Source: an uncultured Dorea sp.
Lineage (GTDB): Bacteria > Bacillota > Clostridia > Lachnospirales > Lachnospiraceae
Assembly (NCBI GenBank): GCA_910584615.1
Contig: CAJUAM010000011.1
Location: forward strand, 14,543-78,542
Direction: 5' to 3'
Length of the DNA: 64,000 bases
Below are positions 52,291-61,183 of this stretch, piece by piece. Below the pieces are notes generated by a model. The model was given only the letters and a program-made list of their open reading frames with translations, ran no database searches and was not told where the DNA came from. Numbering within the stretch: the stretch's first letter is position 1; the number at the start of each line of letters is the position of its first letter. The position numbers and the translations under genes were made by a program.

Positions 52291-53025
52291 ATGAAGATTG
52301 AGAAAATCAACGATAATCAGATACGCTGTACTCTCACACGGACTGATTTGGCTGAACGCCAGCTTCAATTGAGCGAACTGGCATATGGAACCGAAAAAGC
52401 AAAATCACTTTTCCATGACATGATGCAACAGGCAGCATACGAATTCGGTTTTGAGGCAGAAGACATTCCATTAATGATCGAAGCGATCCCTGCTTCCGCC
52501 GATTCTATTGTACTGATAATTACCAAAGTGGAAGACCCAGATGAACTTGATACCCGGTTTTCAAAATTTGCACCTTCTCCGTCTGACGATTCCGGACATA
52601 AAAAATACGAAGCACTTGATAAACTTGAAGGAGCTGAGACCCTGTTAAATCTTCTGGGAAAAGTGAAAGAAAAGATGGAGGCCGTAAAAGAGGCTGTTTC
52701 TGAAAAGCAGCCTGAAAAAGAAGAGGGTACGGTATCTCTCCGCTTATTCTCATTCGCAACTATGGAGCATGTATTAAAAGCGGCACAATTACTTGGCAGT
52801 ATGTATCATGGTTCCAATACCCTTTATAAAGATACTGCAGAGAACATATACATCCTCGCTATCATGCAGAGTGACCATTCAGTCAATGACTTTAACCGAA
52901 TCTGCAATATGCTCACAGAATTCGGCACTCTGGAAAAATCTTCCGGCGCTGCTCTGGCGTTTTTGGAAGAACATTGTGAAATGTTGGTATCTAATGATGC
53001 GATCCAACAGTTATCTCTAATTTAA
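52291..53025 (+). CDS. mecA: Adaptor protein MecA
   Basis: 244 residues. N-terminal substrate-binding domain (MKIEKINDNQIRCTLTRTDL; FHDMMQQAAYEFGF), acidic/Lys linker about 90-145, C-terminal ClpC-binding domain (RLFSFATMEHVLKAAQLL; NTLYKDTAENIYILAI). It feeds proteins to ClpCP. RBS AGAAGGAAG. Confidence 0.93.
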   Translation: MKIEKINDNQIRCTLTRTDLAERQLQLSELAYGTEKAKSLFHDMMQQAAYEFGFEAEDIPLMIEAIPASADSIVLIITKVEDPDELDTRFSKFAPSPSDDSGHKKYEALDKLEGAETLLNLLGKVKEKMEAVKEAVSEKQPEKEEGTVSLRLFSFATMEHVLKAAQLLGSMYHGSNTLYKDTAENIYILAIMQSDHSVNDFNRICNMLTEFGTLEKSSGAALAFLEEHCEMLVSNDAIQQLSLI

Positions 53026-53035
53026 AAGTTCCAGA

Positions 53036-53072
53036 AAAAGTGCCTCGGAGAATTTGATCCGAAGCACTTTTT
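53036..53072. terminator. Terminator between mecA and the DUF1858 gene
   Basis: Stem AAGTGC-c-TCGGA / TCCGA-a-GCACTT with T6 on the plus side and A-run mirrored on the other, so it serves both convergent genes. Confidence 0.88.
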
Positions 53073-53080
53073 TATTCACC

Positions 53081-53305
53081 TTATTCTCCCAATGCAGCAC
53101 CAATTGTCGCATTAAGCTTCGCCACCAAGAGATCTGGGTCCACACCGTGTCCCATCGCTCCCTGTTCGATCGACTCCATCTGAGAATGCGGACACCCGAT
53201 ACAGCCCATTCCTGCTTCCATAAGATCATCAACAATCTTTGGACATTTTTCATAATATGCCGCAAGCAGTTCACCAAAAGTCATATCTTTAGAAACATGT
53301 GCCAT
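53081..53305 (-). CDS. DUF1858-family small protein
   Basis: 74 residues. VSKDMTFGELLAAYYEKCPKIVDDLMEAGMGCIGCPHSQMESIEQGAMGHGVD is the DUF1858 layout, with a CxxC (GCIGCP) that may bind a metal or Fe-S cluster. Similar domains occur beside hybrid-cluster and other redox proteins; no defined role. ATG 53305 behind AAAGGAGGTG. Confidence 0.88.
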   Translation of the reverse strand: MAHVSKDMTFGELLAAYYEKCPKIVDDLMEAGMGCIGCPHSQMESIEQGAMGHGVDPDLLVAKLNATIGAALGE

Positions 53306-53517
53306 ATATGACACCTCCTTTGTAATTCAGTATTATTCATTATAGCCACTTTTATCCATTGTGTAAACATCTTCGTACAATTTATTCTCAATATTTGACT
53401 ACTTAAAAGTCAACATTTTTTTCGGTTTTTTTCCCTGAAAAAACATTTTTATTATAACTCCACAAAACGTCCGTTCTTTTTTGGGCTAAAATAATCCACC
53501 GTATTTTAACCTTTTTA

Positions 53518-53588
53518 TGTGGATAATGTGGATAATTTTTGATAAACATCAATTTTTCCACCTTTTTTAATGGTTTTGGTGTGGATAA
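53518..53588. promoter_or_regulatory. Cluster of three perfect DnaA boxes
   Basis: TGTGGATAA (the complement of TTATCCACA) occurs at 53518-53526, immediately again at 53527-53535 and at 53580-53588, all in one orientation. The region is highly AT-rich, and two overlapping AATTTGTACA copies lie just beyond (53630-53648). No gene occupies 53306-53756. It may be a DnaA-binding regulatory or titration site; dnaA/dnaN are not nearby. Confidence 0.65.
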
Positions 53589-53689
53589 GTTGGATAAGTC
53601 CTTTTTCTTATTTTAAATACTTTTTTACAAATTTGTACAATTTGTACATTCTGCAAATTCTGTTTTCTATGATAGCCCACATATAAAAA

Positions 53690-53719
53690 TTCAGGACAAA
53701 GTTTTCACTCTGTCCTGAA
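53690..53719 (-). terminator. Terminator of the NlpC/P60 gene
   Basis: Perfect 9-bp stem TTCAGGACA/TGTCCTGAA, minus-strand tail TTTTTAT, about 37 bases past the stop. Confidence 0.9.
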
Positions 53720-53756
53720 CCTTGCTGCTGCTAAATCTTATAAAATGCAGCTATTT

Positions 53757-54734
53757 TTACTTTAGTACCCTTCTTACCGTAACGATATTTGTATAAGTGG
53801 CAGACAATACCCCAATGCCTTTCGAGCTGTTGATTGCATTTACAATCTGCCCGTTTCCCATATAGATTCCTACATGACCATCGTAACAGATAACATCTCC
53901 CGGAATAGCTTCACTATAACTTACTCCTGTTCCGGCGCCCCGCATCTGACCAGAAGTCCTTGGCAGACTTACACCAAAATGTTTATAAACCGACTGTACA
54001 AATCCAGAACAGTCTGCTCCTTTAGTCAGGCTTGTACCTCCCCATACATAAGGATTCCCGATAAACTGGCAGGCATAATCCACAACTGCTTGTCCTGATC
54101 CAGCTTTTTCTTTTGCCTCTTCTTCAGCTTTCTTTCGTGCCTCTTCTTCTTTTCTGCGTGCTTCCTCAGCTTCCTTCTCAAGTCTTGCTTCCTCTTCCTC
54201 TTTTGATTCTGCATATTCAAATATTTGCTCCGGTTTTTCTAAAACCTCTTCTTTTTCAGGATTTTTTTGTTCTATCTCTTTTTTCTCAAGCTTTTTTTCT
54301 TGTTTTTTCTTTACGATCTTCTGTGCTTTTTCCTCTGCTTTTTTCCCTACCGTAATATATTTAGAATACACATAGCCTGTGACATTTCCTGAATGTACTT
54401 TCGTCCACTTGTCTACCGGCCCTATAATTTCGGCCGCATCATCGGGGTATAATTTACCTACCCATTCACTTTCCGTCGTAGGTTCACTTCTTATATAAAG
54501 AAATGTCTCTACGTCGGCAAATGCCATATCTAAATACTCACCCTTCTTCGTCGGCACCAGATACTTTTCAATCTCAATCTCCTTTCCCGAAGAATAACAA
54601 TCATCCAGCACCTCTTCAATTCCAACACTTGGCAGCTCATCTTTTGTATCTGCTGCCTTCGCCGTCATAGGAAGCAATATGGCGGCTCCTGAAAAAGTAA
54701 CTAAGAACAATCCCTTTTTAAGATTAGAATACAT
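53757..54734 (-). CDS. NlpC/P60 cell-wall endopeptidase with SH3 domain
   Basis: 325 residues. Signal peptide ends near TAKAA (27). SH3-like domain at about 60-128 (FLYIRSEPTTESEWVGKLYPDDAAEIIG; VKVHSGNVTGYVYSKYITVG region). A charged Lys/Glu coiled stretch covers about 130-210. The C40 peptidase domain is at 213-325: catalytic Cys in ADCSGFVQSVYKHFG, His in GHVGIYMGNGQIVNA. It cuts peptide stems in the wall. Consensus promoter and a WalR-type box lie upstream. Confidence 0.93.
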   Translation of the reverse strand: MYSNLKKGLFLVTFSGAAILLPMTAKAADTKDELPSVGIEEVLDDCYSSGKEIEIEKYLVPTKKGEYLDMAFADVETFLYIRSEPTTESEWVGKLYPDDAAEIIGPVDKWTKVHSGNVTGYVYSKYITVGKKAEEKAQKIVKKKQEKKLEKKEIEQKNPEKEEVLEKPEQIFEYAESKEEEEARLEKEAEEARRKEEEARKKAEEEAKEKAGSGQAVVDYACQFIGNPYVWGGTSLTKGADCSGFVQSVYKHFGVSLPRTSGQMRGAGTGVSYSEAIPGDVICYDGHVGIYMGNGQIVNAINSSKGIGVLSATYTNIVTVRRVLK

Positions 54735-54771
54735 AAATAACCTCCTTTATGTTTTCTTATCTTTTGTAAAT

Positions 54772-54830
54772 ATTACAGAATTGTTACATGCGTTACGCCA
54801 TAATTATAACATGACAATTTTACCTGTCAA
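54772..54830 (-). promoter_or_regulatory. Promoter and WalR-like box of the NlpC/P60 gene
   Basis: Minus strand: -35 TTGACA (54825-54830), 16-base spacer, -10 TATAAT (54803-54808), both consensus. Downstream of the start at 54772-54788 is TGTAAC-N5-TGTAAT, which fits the WalR consensus TGTWAH-N5-TGTWAH. WalR controls wall hydrolases in Bacillus; a downstream position would suit repression. Further TGTAAC copies lie upstream at about 54903-54922 with 10-base spacing. Confidence 0.55.
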
Positions 54831-54935
54831 GCGTATAAATCAATATTTTATAGACACTTTTTTCCAAATTTCCTGATATTATTACCATTTTTTTACTTTA
54901 AATTGTTACAAATTGTTACATACAAAAATAAAATG

Positions 54936-54982
54936 TTGACAAAAGTATTTCATCAATGTATGCTAATCATAATAATTATTAT
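54936..54982 (+). promoter_or_regulatory. perR promoter with PerR-type operator
   Basis: -35 TTGACA (54936-54941), 17-base spacer, -10 TATGCT (54959-54964). A perfect palindrome ATAATAATTATTAT (54969-54982) covers the start point; it is close to the PerR box TTATAATNATTATAA. Autoregulation by PerR is inferred. Confidence 0.7.
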
Positions 54983-55008
54983 CATTATTATTTGAAAGGA
55001 GATTGTGC

Positions 55009-55416
55009 ATGGCTACATTAAAATACAGTCGCCAGAGAGCCTCTATCAAAGAATATCTCTTACAGACACATGAGCATCCGACTGCTGATACCGTATATCT
55101 GCATGTAAAAAAAGAATTTCCCAATATCAGCCTCGGTACGGTATACCGTAATCTCAATCTTCTTGCCGATATGGGAGAAGCTCAGAAAATACCGACCCCA
55201 AACGGCGGCGACCGTTTTGACGGACGAACAGACTTCCATTACCATGTAATATGTACTTCTTGCGGGAACGTATCCGATCTGGAGCTTTCTTTAGAACATA
55301 TTACAGAAATCAATCAGCTCGCCAACCGTCATTTTGATGGTCAGGTAGAATCACATTCCATGATATTCAAAGGACTCTGTCCGCATTGTTTAAAAAATAA
55401 AATAAATATAAAATGA
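55009..55416 (+). CDS. perR: Peroxide-sensing repressor PerR (Fur family)
   Basis: 135 residues. N-terminal winged helix (SRQRASIKEYLLQT; ISLGTVYRNLNLL). The regulatory metal site looks PerR-like: His near the first helix (EHPTADTVY), Asp in GGDRFDG and the HYH of TDFHYHVIC. Structural zinc Cys pairs are CTSCG and CPHC. Iron-catalysed His oxidation by peroxide would relieve repression. ATG 55009 has AAAGGAG seven bases ahead. The next gene, rubrerythrin, is a classic target. Confidence 0.9.
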   Translation: MATLKYSRQRASIKEYLLQTHEHPTADTVYLHVKKEFPNISLGTVYRNLNLLADMGEAQKIPTPNGGDRFDGRTDFHYHVICTSCGNVSDLELSLEHITEINQLANRHFDGQVESHSMIFKGLCPHCLKNKINIK

Positions 55417-55427
55417 TAAATTGACAA

Positions 55428-55481
55428 TTGACAATCGCAGATAACTGTGATAACTTAATATCAGTAACTATTACTGATATT
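55428..55481 (+). promoter_or_regulatory. Rubrerythrin promoter with 11-bp palindrome
   Basis: -35 TTGACA (55428-55433), 17-base spacer, weak -10 TAACTT (55451-55456). An inverted repeat with perfect 11-bp arms AATATCAGTAA and a 3-base centre lies at 55457-55481, over the expected start point. It differs from the PerR box at perR, so it may be a site for another regulator or a weak perR terminator. Confidence 0.55.
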
Positions 55482-55519
55482 TAATTAAATAAATTTCATA
55501 AAAGAAAAGGAGAAAAATC

Positions 55520-56062
55520 ATGAAAAAATTTGTATGTAGTGTTTGTGGTTATGTTCACGAAGGAGAGACAGCACCAGAGAAATGTCCGCAGTGCGGCGTT
55601 GGCGCTGACAAGTTTACAGAGCAGGCAGAAGGTTTAAGCTGGGCTGCTGAGCACGTTGTAGGTGTAGCTCAGGGCGTAAGCGAAGATATTATCGAAGACT
55701 TAAGAGCTAACTTCAATGGAGAATGTTCAGAAGTTGGTATGTATCTTGCAATGGCAAGAGTTGCCCACAGAGAAGGCTATCCGGAGATTGGCTTATATTG
55801 GGAGAAGGCAGCTTATGAAGAAGCAGAACATGCTGCGAAGTTCGCAGAATTGCTCGGTGAAGTAGTAACCGACAGCACAAAGAAGAATCTTGAGATGAGA
55901 GTTGCTGCTGAGAACGGCGCTACAGCAGGTAAGTTTGATCTTGCAAAACGTGCTAAAGCTGCGAACCTTGACGCGATCCACGATACTGTACACGAGATGG
56001 CAAGGGACGAGGCTAGACACGGAAAAGCATTTGAAGGACTTCTTAAGAGATACTTTGGTTAA
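55520..56062 (+). CDS. Reverse rubrerythrin
   Basis: 180 residues. The rubredoxin domain comes first (Cys6, Cys9, Cys22, Cys25: CSVCGYVHEG...CPQCG), the reverse of classical rubrerythrin. The four-helix diiron domain follows, with ligands in NGECSEVGMYLAM, YEEAEHAAKFAELL and MARDEARHGKAFEGLL. It reduces hydrogen peroxide (and oxygen in some clostridia). RBS AAAAGGAG. Strong codon bias compared with its neighbours suggests high expression. Confidence 0.93.
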   Translation: MKKFVCSVCGYVHEGETAPEKCPQCGVGADKFTEQAEGLSWAAEHVVGVAQGVSEDIIEDLRANFNGECSEVGMYLAMARVAHREGYPEIGLYWEKAAYEEAEHAAKFAELLGEVVTDSTKKNLEMRVAAENGATAGKFDLAKRAKAANLDAIHDTVHEMARDEARHGKAFEGLLKRYFG

Positions 56063-56084
56063 TCAATAATTGAATAAAATTTTT

Positions 56085-56119
56085 AAGAGGAATAGGCAGC
56101 TTTTGCTTATTCCTCTTTT
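56085..56119 (+). terminator. Terminator of rubrerythrin
   Basis: Long stem AAGAGGAATAGGCA paired with TGCTTATTCCTCTT, followed by TTA. Confidence 0.88.
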
Positions 56120-56257
56120 ATATTCCTAACATGTACATAAACTGACTCATACCAAATCAATAAAAATTTATTTTTAATCCATTCCTTAACGCTAGTCAAA
56201 CATACAAATTTGATATATGATAAAAATATATTCAAAAAGACGGGAGGAATGTTTATT

Positions 56258-57385
56258 ATGAAAAAAATGTTTAAAAAGTTTTTTTTAAAGATTCAAGTGG
56301 CTGTGTCCCTTACTTTATCCGCCGCTTTACTAACCCCGGGTATCCAGGTATCGGCTGCCGGAACCAAAACAGTAGAGCTTACAGCTGTCGGTGATGATCT
56401 TATCCATTCACCCATTTATAAGGCATGCAAAACCAAACAGGGATATAACTTTGATTCCCTTTTCAAACACATAAAAAAAGATATCCAGGCCTCCGATATT
56501 TCCGTCATCAATCAGGAAACCATCCTTGTAGATAAAAGATATTCCGGTTATCCGTCTTTCGGAAGCCCAAAGGCACTGGCAGATGCCATCGCCAAAGCTG
56601 GATTTAATGTTGTCACCCATGCTACTAACCATACCCTTGACCGCGGCACAGGCGCAGTCGCCGGCACACTTAAATACTGGAACCGGAAGCACCCGAATAT
56701 AAAGGTCCTTGGTATCCACAAAAATAAAAATGCCTCCAATAAAATCACTGTTGTCAAAAAAAATGGCATAGAGATCGCGATGCTTAATTATACCTATGGA
56801 CTAAACGGCTACCGGCTTCCGTATGGTAAAAGTTATATGGTCGATCTTCTCACATCGAAAAATAAAAGTAAAATAAAAAAAGACATCAAAACAGCAAAGA
56901 AAAAAAGTGACTTTGTAATCGTGTTTGCACACTGGGGAACAGAATACAGATATTCCCCCGACGCCAGTCAGAAAAAATGGACAAACTTTTTCTTAAACAG
57001 CGGCGTAGATGTCCTGATCGGTACACATCCTCATGTGTTAGAGCCCTATAAAATGCTGAAAGGAAAAAATGGCCGGAAAATGCTCGTATACTATTCTCTC
57101 GGCAACTTTGTCTCCTCCCAGAACCGAGTTCCGCGTCTCCTTGGCGGAATGGCAAAGATAACAATTGCAAAAGATTCTAAAGGTACATATGTCAAAAAAT
57201 ATACAATGGAGCCTTTAGTAACCCATATTGGCAAAAACCGTAAGTCTTATACTGTATATAAACTGAATGATTATACAGACACATTAGCAAAGCAAAACTA
57301 TATCCGCAGAATTTCACCCCATGAAGCTTTTTCTGTAAAATCTCTGAAAAGACTTTACAGAAAAGCAACCGGAAGAAAAGCATGA
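56258..57385 (+). CDS. CapA-family (PGA_cap) metallophosphatase-like secreted protein
   Basis: 375 residues. Signal peptide, cleavage likely after VSAAG near 35. CapA/PgsA domain: LTAVGDDLIHSPIYK, ISVINQETIL, GFNVVTHATNHTLDRG, FVIVFAHWGTEYRYSPD, DVLIGTHPHVLEPYK, YYSLGNFVSSQ. Members resemble calcineurin-like phosphoesterases; some are linked to poly-gamma-glutamate, many are unassigned. No pgs genes are nearby. Start: ATG 56258 ten bases after GGGAGG; an earlier ATG (56249) touches that site. A weak hairpin follows at about 57392-57421. Confidence 0.85.
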   Translation: MKKMFKKFFLKIQVAVSLTLSAALLTPGIQVSAAGTKTVELTAVGDDLIHSPIYKACKTKQGYNFDSLFKHIKKDIQASDISVINQETILVDKRYSGYPSFGSPKALADAIAKAGFNVVTHATNHTLDRGTGAVAGTLKYWNRKHPNIKVLGIHKNKNASNKITVVKKNGIEIAMLNYTYGLNGYRLPYGKSYMVDLLTSKNKSKIKKDIKTAKKKSDFVIVFAHWGTEYRYSPDASQKKWTNFFLNSGVDVLIGTHPHVLEPYKMLKGKNGRKMLVYYSLGNFVSSQNRVPRLLGGMAKITIAKDSKGTYVKKYTMEPLVTHIGKNRKSYTVYKLNDYTDTLAKQNYIRRISPHEAFSVKSLKRLYRKATGRKA

Positions 57386-57410
57386 CATAAATCGAGAACC
57401 TTAGTTTGTA

Positions 57411-58571
57411 TCATTGGTTCCCGGATTCATTGATCTTCTGCTTTTTAAGCTTCAGATACACAATCTCCCGGAACAGCGCATAAAATACCGACACTACCGG
57501 AATGAACACAAGCATACCTACAACCCCCATAAGTCTTCCGCCGACGCTGACTGCGGCCAGTACCCAGATAGATGGCAGTCCCACTGAATTACCTACTACA
57601 TGAGGATAGATAAGATTTCCCTCAATCTGCTGCAATACTAAAAATAATATGACAAAAACAACCGCTTTCATAGGATCCACCATAAAAATCAGAAACGCGC
57701 CTACAAAACAGCCGATAAATGCTCCGAAAATCGGAATTAAAGCAGTAAATGCAATCACAATTCCAATTAAAAGCGCGTAAGGAAGCTTAAAAATTGCCAT
57801 AGAAACTACAAACATACAGCCAAGTATCAGCGCTTCTACACATTGTCCGGTAAGAAAGTGGGAAAATGTCTGATAAGTCAGGGACATTACCTCTAATACA
57901 GCTTCAGCCCTTCCTTTACGCACAAACGCAAACAGCACTTTTTTTGACTGAAGCTGTAGTTTTTCCTTCTGTATCAAAATATAAATCGCAAACGCGAACG
58001 CAATAAAAAATGTAGTTATCCCGTTTATTATACTTTTTGCCGCAGAAATAGTGGAGTCTAAAACATTGCCCGCGCCGCTTGTGAAGAAATTAAATCCTGT
58101 ATTCATTATCTTATTCCAGTCAAATTCCAAATGATTGATCACATCCATCACTTCTTTATTATTACGGAACACGATCTGCGCCCATTCCTGTATTTGCGGA
58201 ATAAAATTCTGTATATTCTGTCCCAGATTCGCAAATGTATTACCTAGCTGCGGGATCAGGACAAACATGACCAGTACAATTGCCGCAATTACTAAGAAAA
58301 GCACAATAAGCATACTGACCGGCCGTGCCATCTTTTTTTGTATCCTGCTTTTTTCAACCCGCTCCTTCGCAAAAAGATGTCTTTGTATAAAGTTCATCGG
58401 CACATTCAGTACAAATGCTATCGCGCCGCCTAAAATAAATGGACATACCACTCCCCATACAAATGACAGAATCTGAAGCGAAGCTTCATATTTCCATAAG
58501 CATACAACTATGACCGCGGTAAAAACGATCAAGCCTCTAAGTTTCTTCACATTTTCTTTCGTTAAATCCAT
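57411..58571 (-). CDS. AI-2E family membrane transporter-like protein
   Basis: 386 residues with about seven or eight membrane segments. FILGGAIAFVLNVPMNFI near 43-60, a central loop, LLIGIVIAFTALIPIFGAFIG and LQQIEGNLIYPHVVGNSVGLPSIWVLAAVSVGG are family hallmarks. Members export small molecules or ions; substrates are rarely known, and the AI-2 link is doubtful for most. ATG 58571 has AAGGAGG. It follows the P-type ATPase by 10 bases, so the Mn2+ riboswitch should control it too. Confidence 0.9.
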   Translation of the reverse strand: MDLTKENVKKLRGLIVFTAVIVVCLWKYEASLQILSFVWGVVCPFILGGAIAFVLNVPMNFIQRHLFAKERVEKSRIQKKMARPVSMLIVLFLVIAAIVLVMFVLIPQLGNTFANLGQNIQNFIPQIQEWAQIVFRNNKEVMDVINHLEFDWNKIMNTGFNFFTSGAGNVLDSTISAAKSIINGITTFFIAFAFAIYILIQKEKLQLQSKKVLFAFVRKGRAEAVLEVMSLTYQTFSHFLTGQCVEALILGCMFVVSMAIFKLPYALLIGIVIAFTALIPIFGAFIGCFVGAFLIFMVDPMKAVVFVILFLVLQQIEGNLIYPHVVGNSVGLPSIWVLAAVSVGGRLMGVVGMLVFIPVVSVFYALFREIVYLKLKKQKINESGNQ

Positions 58572-58581
58572 AAAAACCTCC

Positions 58582-61113
58582 TTATTTTCTGCTGCGTAAC
58601 CACTTAATAGCCTGGATGGCCGCAAGATTCAAAAATGCAAGACCATATACTTTTATAAGCTGTCTGACACTTAAAACTGTAACCTTAAACACATTTTGCA
58701 GCGGCGGCAGCATTACAACACATGTGATCAATGCCGCCCCAATCAAAAATGCTCCCAGCAGATATCTATTGCTCCAAAATAGTTTTGTAAATAGTACCGG
58801 CTGCTCTGATTTACAGTTAAATCCATGAAACAGCCTTCCCATACAAAGAACAGCAAATGCCATTGTACGGCCGGCCATAAGGTTTCCGCCTGTATATCCA
58901 ATGAAAAACGCTGCCATCGTAACGGTTCCTATCACCAGGCCTTCTATCCCTATACTAAACAGATATTTTTTATTCAAAATCGACTCGTCCGACGGTCTTG
59001 GCTTCTCTTTCATAACATTCGCGCTATGCGGCTCCAATCCCAATGCAATCGCTGGCAGGCTGTCTGTCAGCAAATTGATAAATAGCAGATGCTCTGGCGC
59101 GAAAGGAACCGGAAGTCCCGCTGACGCGGCATAAAGCACAGCAAGAATCGCTCCAAAATTCCCGGCTAAGAGGAACTGAATGGAACTTTTAATATTCTTA
59201 TATACGTTTCTTCCATTTTCCACTGCCTTTATAATAGTCGCAAAATTGTCATCTGTCAAAACCATTGCCGCTGCATCTTTCGATATTTCACTACCAGTTA
59301 TCCCCATTGCCACACCAATATCCGCCTGTTTTAATGCTGGAGCATCATTCACGCCATCTCCCGTCATTGCTACCATGTTACCTTTCTCCTGCCATGCCTT
59401 TACGATCCGTATCTTATGTTCCGGCGATACTCTGGCATATACGGATATGTTTTCCACAAAATTCCTTAATTCTTCATCCGTCATATTTTCAATCACAGCA
59501 CCCTCGCATGCTTCCGACTCATCATTAAGGATTCCGATGCGCTTTGCTATGGCCGCTGCTGTCACTTTATGGTCTCCGGTGATCATAACTGGCTTAATAC
59601 CGGCACGTATACATTGTAACACCGCCCTTTCTGATTCCTCGCGCGGTGGATCCATCATAGCTACTAATCCCAAAAATGTCAAATCCACCTCCTCTATCGT
59701 CATTGGTCCGGTCATCTTTTTGTACGCAAAAGCAAGTACTCTTAACCCATTCTGAGAAAAGCTCAAATTCTGCTCTTCAATCCTCGTAATATCTTCTTTG
59801 GAAATATCTCTTTCTGATCCTCCCTCCTTAATACGCGCCAGACGCTTTATCAAGACGTCAACTGCCCCTTTTGTTACTGCTAAATATCCTTCTTCATATT
59901 GATGAAGCGTTGTCATTAATTTTCTATCGCTGTCGAAGGGTATTTCCGAAAACCTCGGATACTGTTTTCTTACATCATTCGCGGATACTCCCAAATGTCT
60001 GCCTAATCCCACCAATGCTGTTTCTGTCGGATCTCCGATATGCTGTCCTTCTTTGATAGAAGCATCGTTGCAAAGAATACTTTCATAAAGCAAATGTCTC
60101 TCATTCTCATTATCTATACATATCTCGTCTGCTGCTATCTCTTTTCCATCTACATAATAATATTCTACAGTCATTTTGTTCTGGGTCAATGTTCCCGTTT
60201 TATCTGAACAGATAACAGATACGCTCCCAAGCCCTTCCACTGCCTGCAGCTTTCTTATAATTGCGTGCTCTCTTGCCATTTTCCGTGTCCCAAAAGATAA
60301 TACGATCGTTACAATAGAACTTAACGCTTCTGGAATAGCTGCCACTGCAAGCGCCACAGCAAAAAGAAACGCATCAACTATATCTCCGCCTTTGAAAACA
60401 TTTGCCGCAAAAATGATCCCGCAAAAGATCAGTATGATCATTGAGAGTTTTTTTCCAAAATCATCCATATTCTTTTGAAGCGGAGTCCTTTTGTCCGATG
60501 CCTGTTCCAGCAATCCTGCAATTTTTCCTACCTCTGTATTCATACCTATTTTTTCTACTTCAAAATTGCCATGCCCATAGGTTACAAAACAACCGGAAAA
60601 CACCCTGTTTGTCTGATCACCAAGAGCTGCTCCTTCACTAATATCCTGCAGAGATTTGTCGACAGGAATACTCTCTCCTGTAAGAGCACTCTCATCTACC
60701 TGAAGGCATGCAAGCTTTAAAAGTTTTCCATCAGCCGGTATAAAATCACCTGCTTCAATTACTACTTCATCCCCTACAGTAATCTCTCTGGATGGAATCT
60801 GCGTTAGTTCTCCGTCTCGAATTACCTTCGTCTCAGGCATTGAAAGTTTTCTGAGACTGTCTAATGATTGTTCTGCTTTCACAGTCTGTACTGTCCCAAG
60901 AATTGCATTCATCGTGATCACAACGACTATCACCACTGCGCTTTCTGCTTCACCAAGCACCCCGGATATCACCGCCGCGGCGATCAAAATTATCACAAGG
61001 AAATCCATAAACTGTTCTAAAAATACTTTTAAAATATTCTTTTTCTTGCCTTCCACCAGTTCATTAAAGCCATATTTTTCTTGATTTTCTTTTACCTGTC
61101 TGCCTGTCAGCAT
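58582..61113 (-). CDS. P2-type cation ATPase, probable Mn2+ (or Ca2+) exporter
   Basis: 843 residues. Actuator LTGESIPVDKS, phosphorylation Asp in SVICSDKTGTLTQNKM, nucleotide-binding TGDHKVTA, hinge MVAMTGDGVNDAPALKQADIGVAMG. About ten membrane helices. In helix 4 the sequence is AAIPEALSSIVTIVLSFG, where SERCA-like Ca2+ pumps have PEGLPA; this variant and the yybP-ykoY riboswitch upstream point to Mn2+ export. Substrate specificity is an inference. The gene is first in a unit with the AI-2E family protein. Confidence 0.92.
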   Translation of the reverse strand: MLTGRQVKENQEKYGFNELVEGKKKNILKVFLEQFMDFLVIILIAAAVISGVLGEAESAVVIVVVITMNAILGTVQTVKAEQSLDSLRKLSMPETKVIRDGELTQIPSREITVGDEVVIEAGDFIPADGKLLKLACLQVDESALTGESIPVDKSLQDISEGAALGDQTNRVFSGCFVTYGHGNFEVEKIGMNTEVGKIAGLLEQASDKRTPLQKNMDDFGKKLSMIILIFCGIIFAANVFKGGDIVDAFLFAVALAVAAIPEALSSIVTIVLSFGTRKMAREHAIIRKLQAVEGLGSVSVICSDKTGTLTQNKMTVEYYYVDGKEIAADEICIDNENERHLLYESILCNDASIKEGQHIGDPTETALVGLGRHLGVSANDVRKQYPRFSEIPFDSDRKLMTTLHQYEEGYLAVTKGAVDVLIKRLARIKEGGSERDISKEDITRIEEQNLSFSQNGLRVLAFAYKKMTGPMTIEEVDLTFLGLVAMMDPPREESERAVLQCIRAGIKPVMITGDHKVTAAAIAKRIGILNDESEACEGAVIENMTDEELRNFVENISVYARVSPEHKIRIVKAWQEKGNMVAMTGDGVNDAPALKQADIGVAMGITGSEISKDAAAMVLTDDNFATIIKAVENGRNVYKNIKSSIQFLLAGNFGAILAVLYAASAGLPVPFAPEHLLFINLLTDSLPAIALGLEPHSANVMKEKPRPSDESILNKKYLFSIGIEGLVIGTVTMAAFFIGYTGGNLMAGRTMAFAVLCMGRLFHGFNCKSEQPVLFTKLFWSNRYLLGAFLIGAALITCVVMLPPLQNVFKVTVLSVRQLIKVYGLAFLNLAAIQAIKWLRSRK

Positions 61114-61183
61114 ATGTTTCCCACCTTTCTGCGCAACAGATTCTCTTTAATAATAGCTTTCCCATTTCTATCAAATACAGACA

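Noticed and set aside
53306..53756. AT-rich DnaA-box region considered as oriC
   Set aside because: No dnaA, dnaN, recF, rpmH or gyr genes nearby; kept only as a DnaA-binding cluster.
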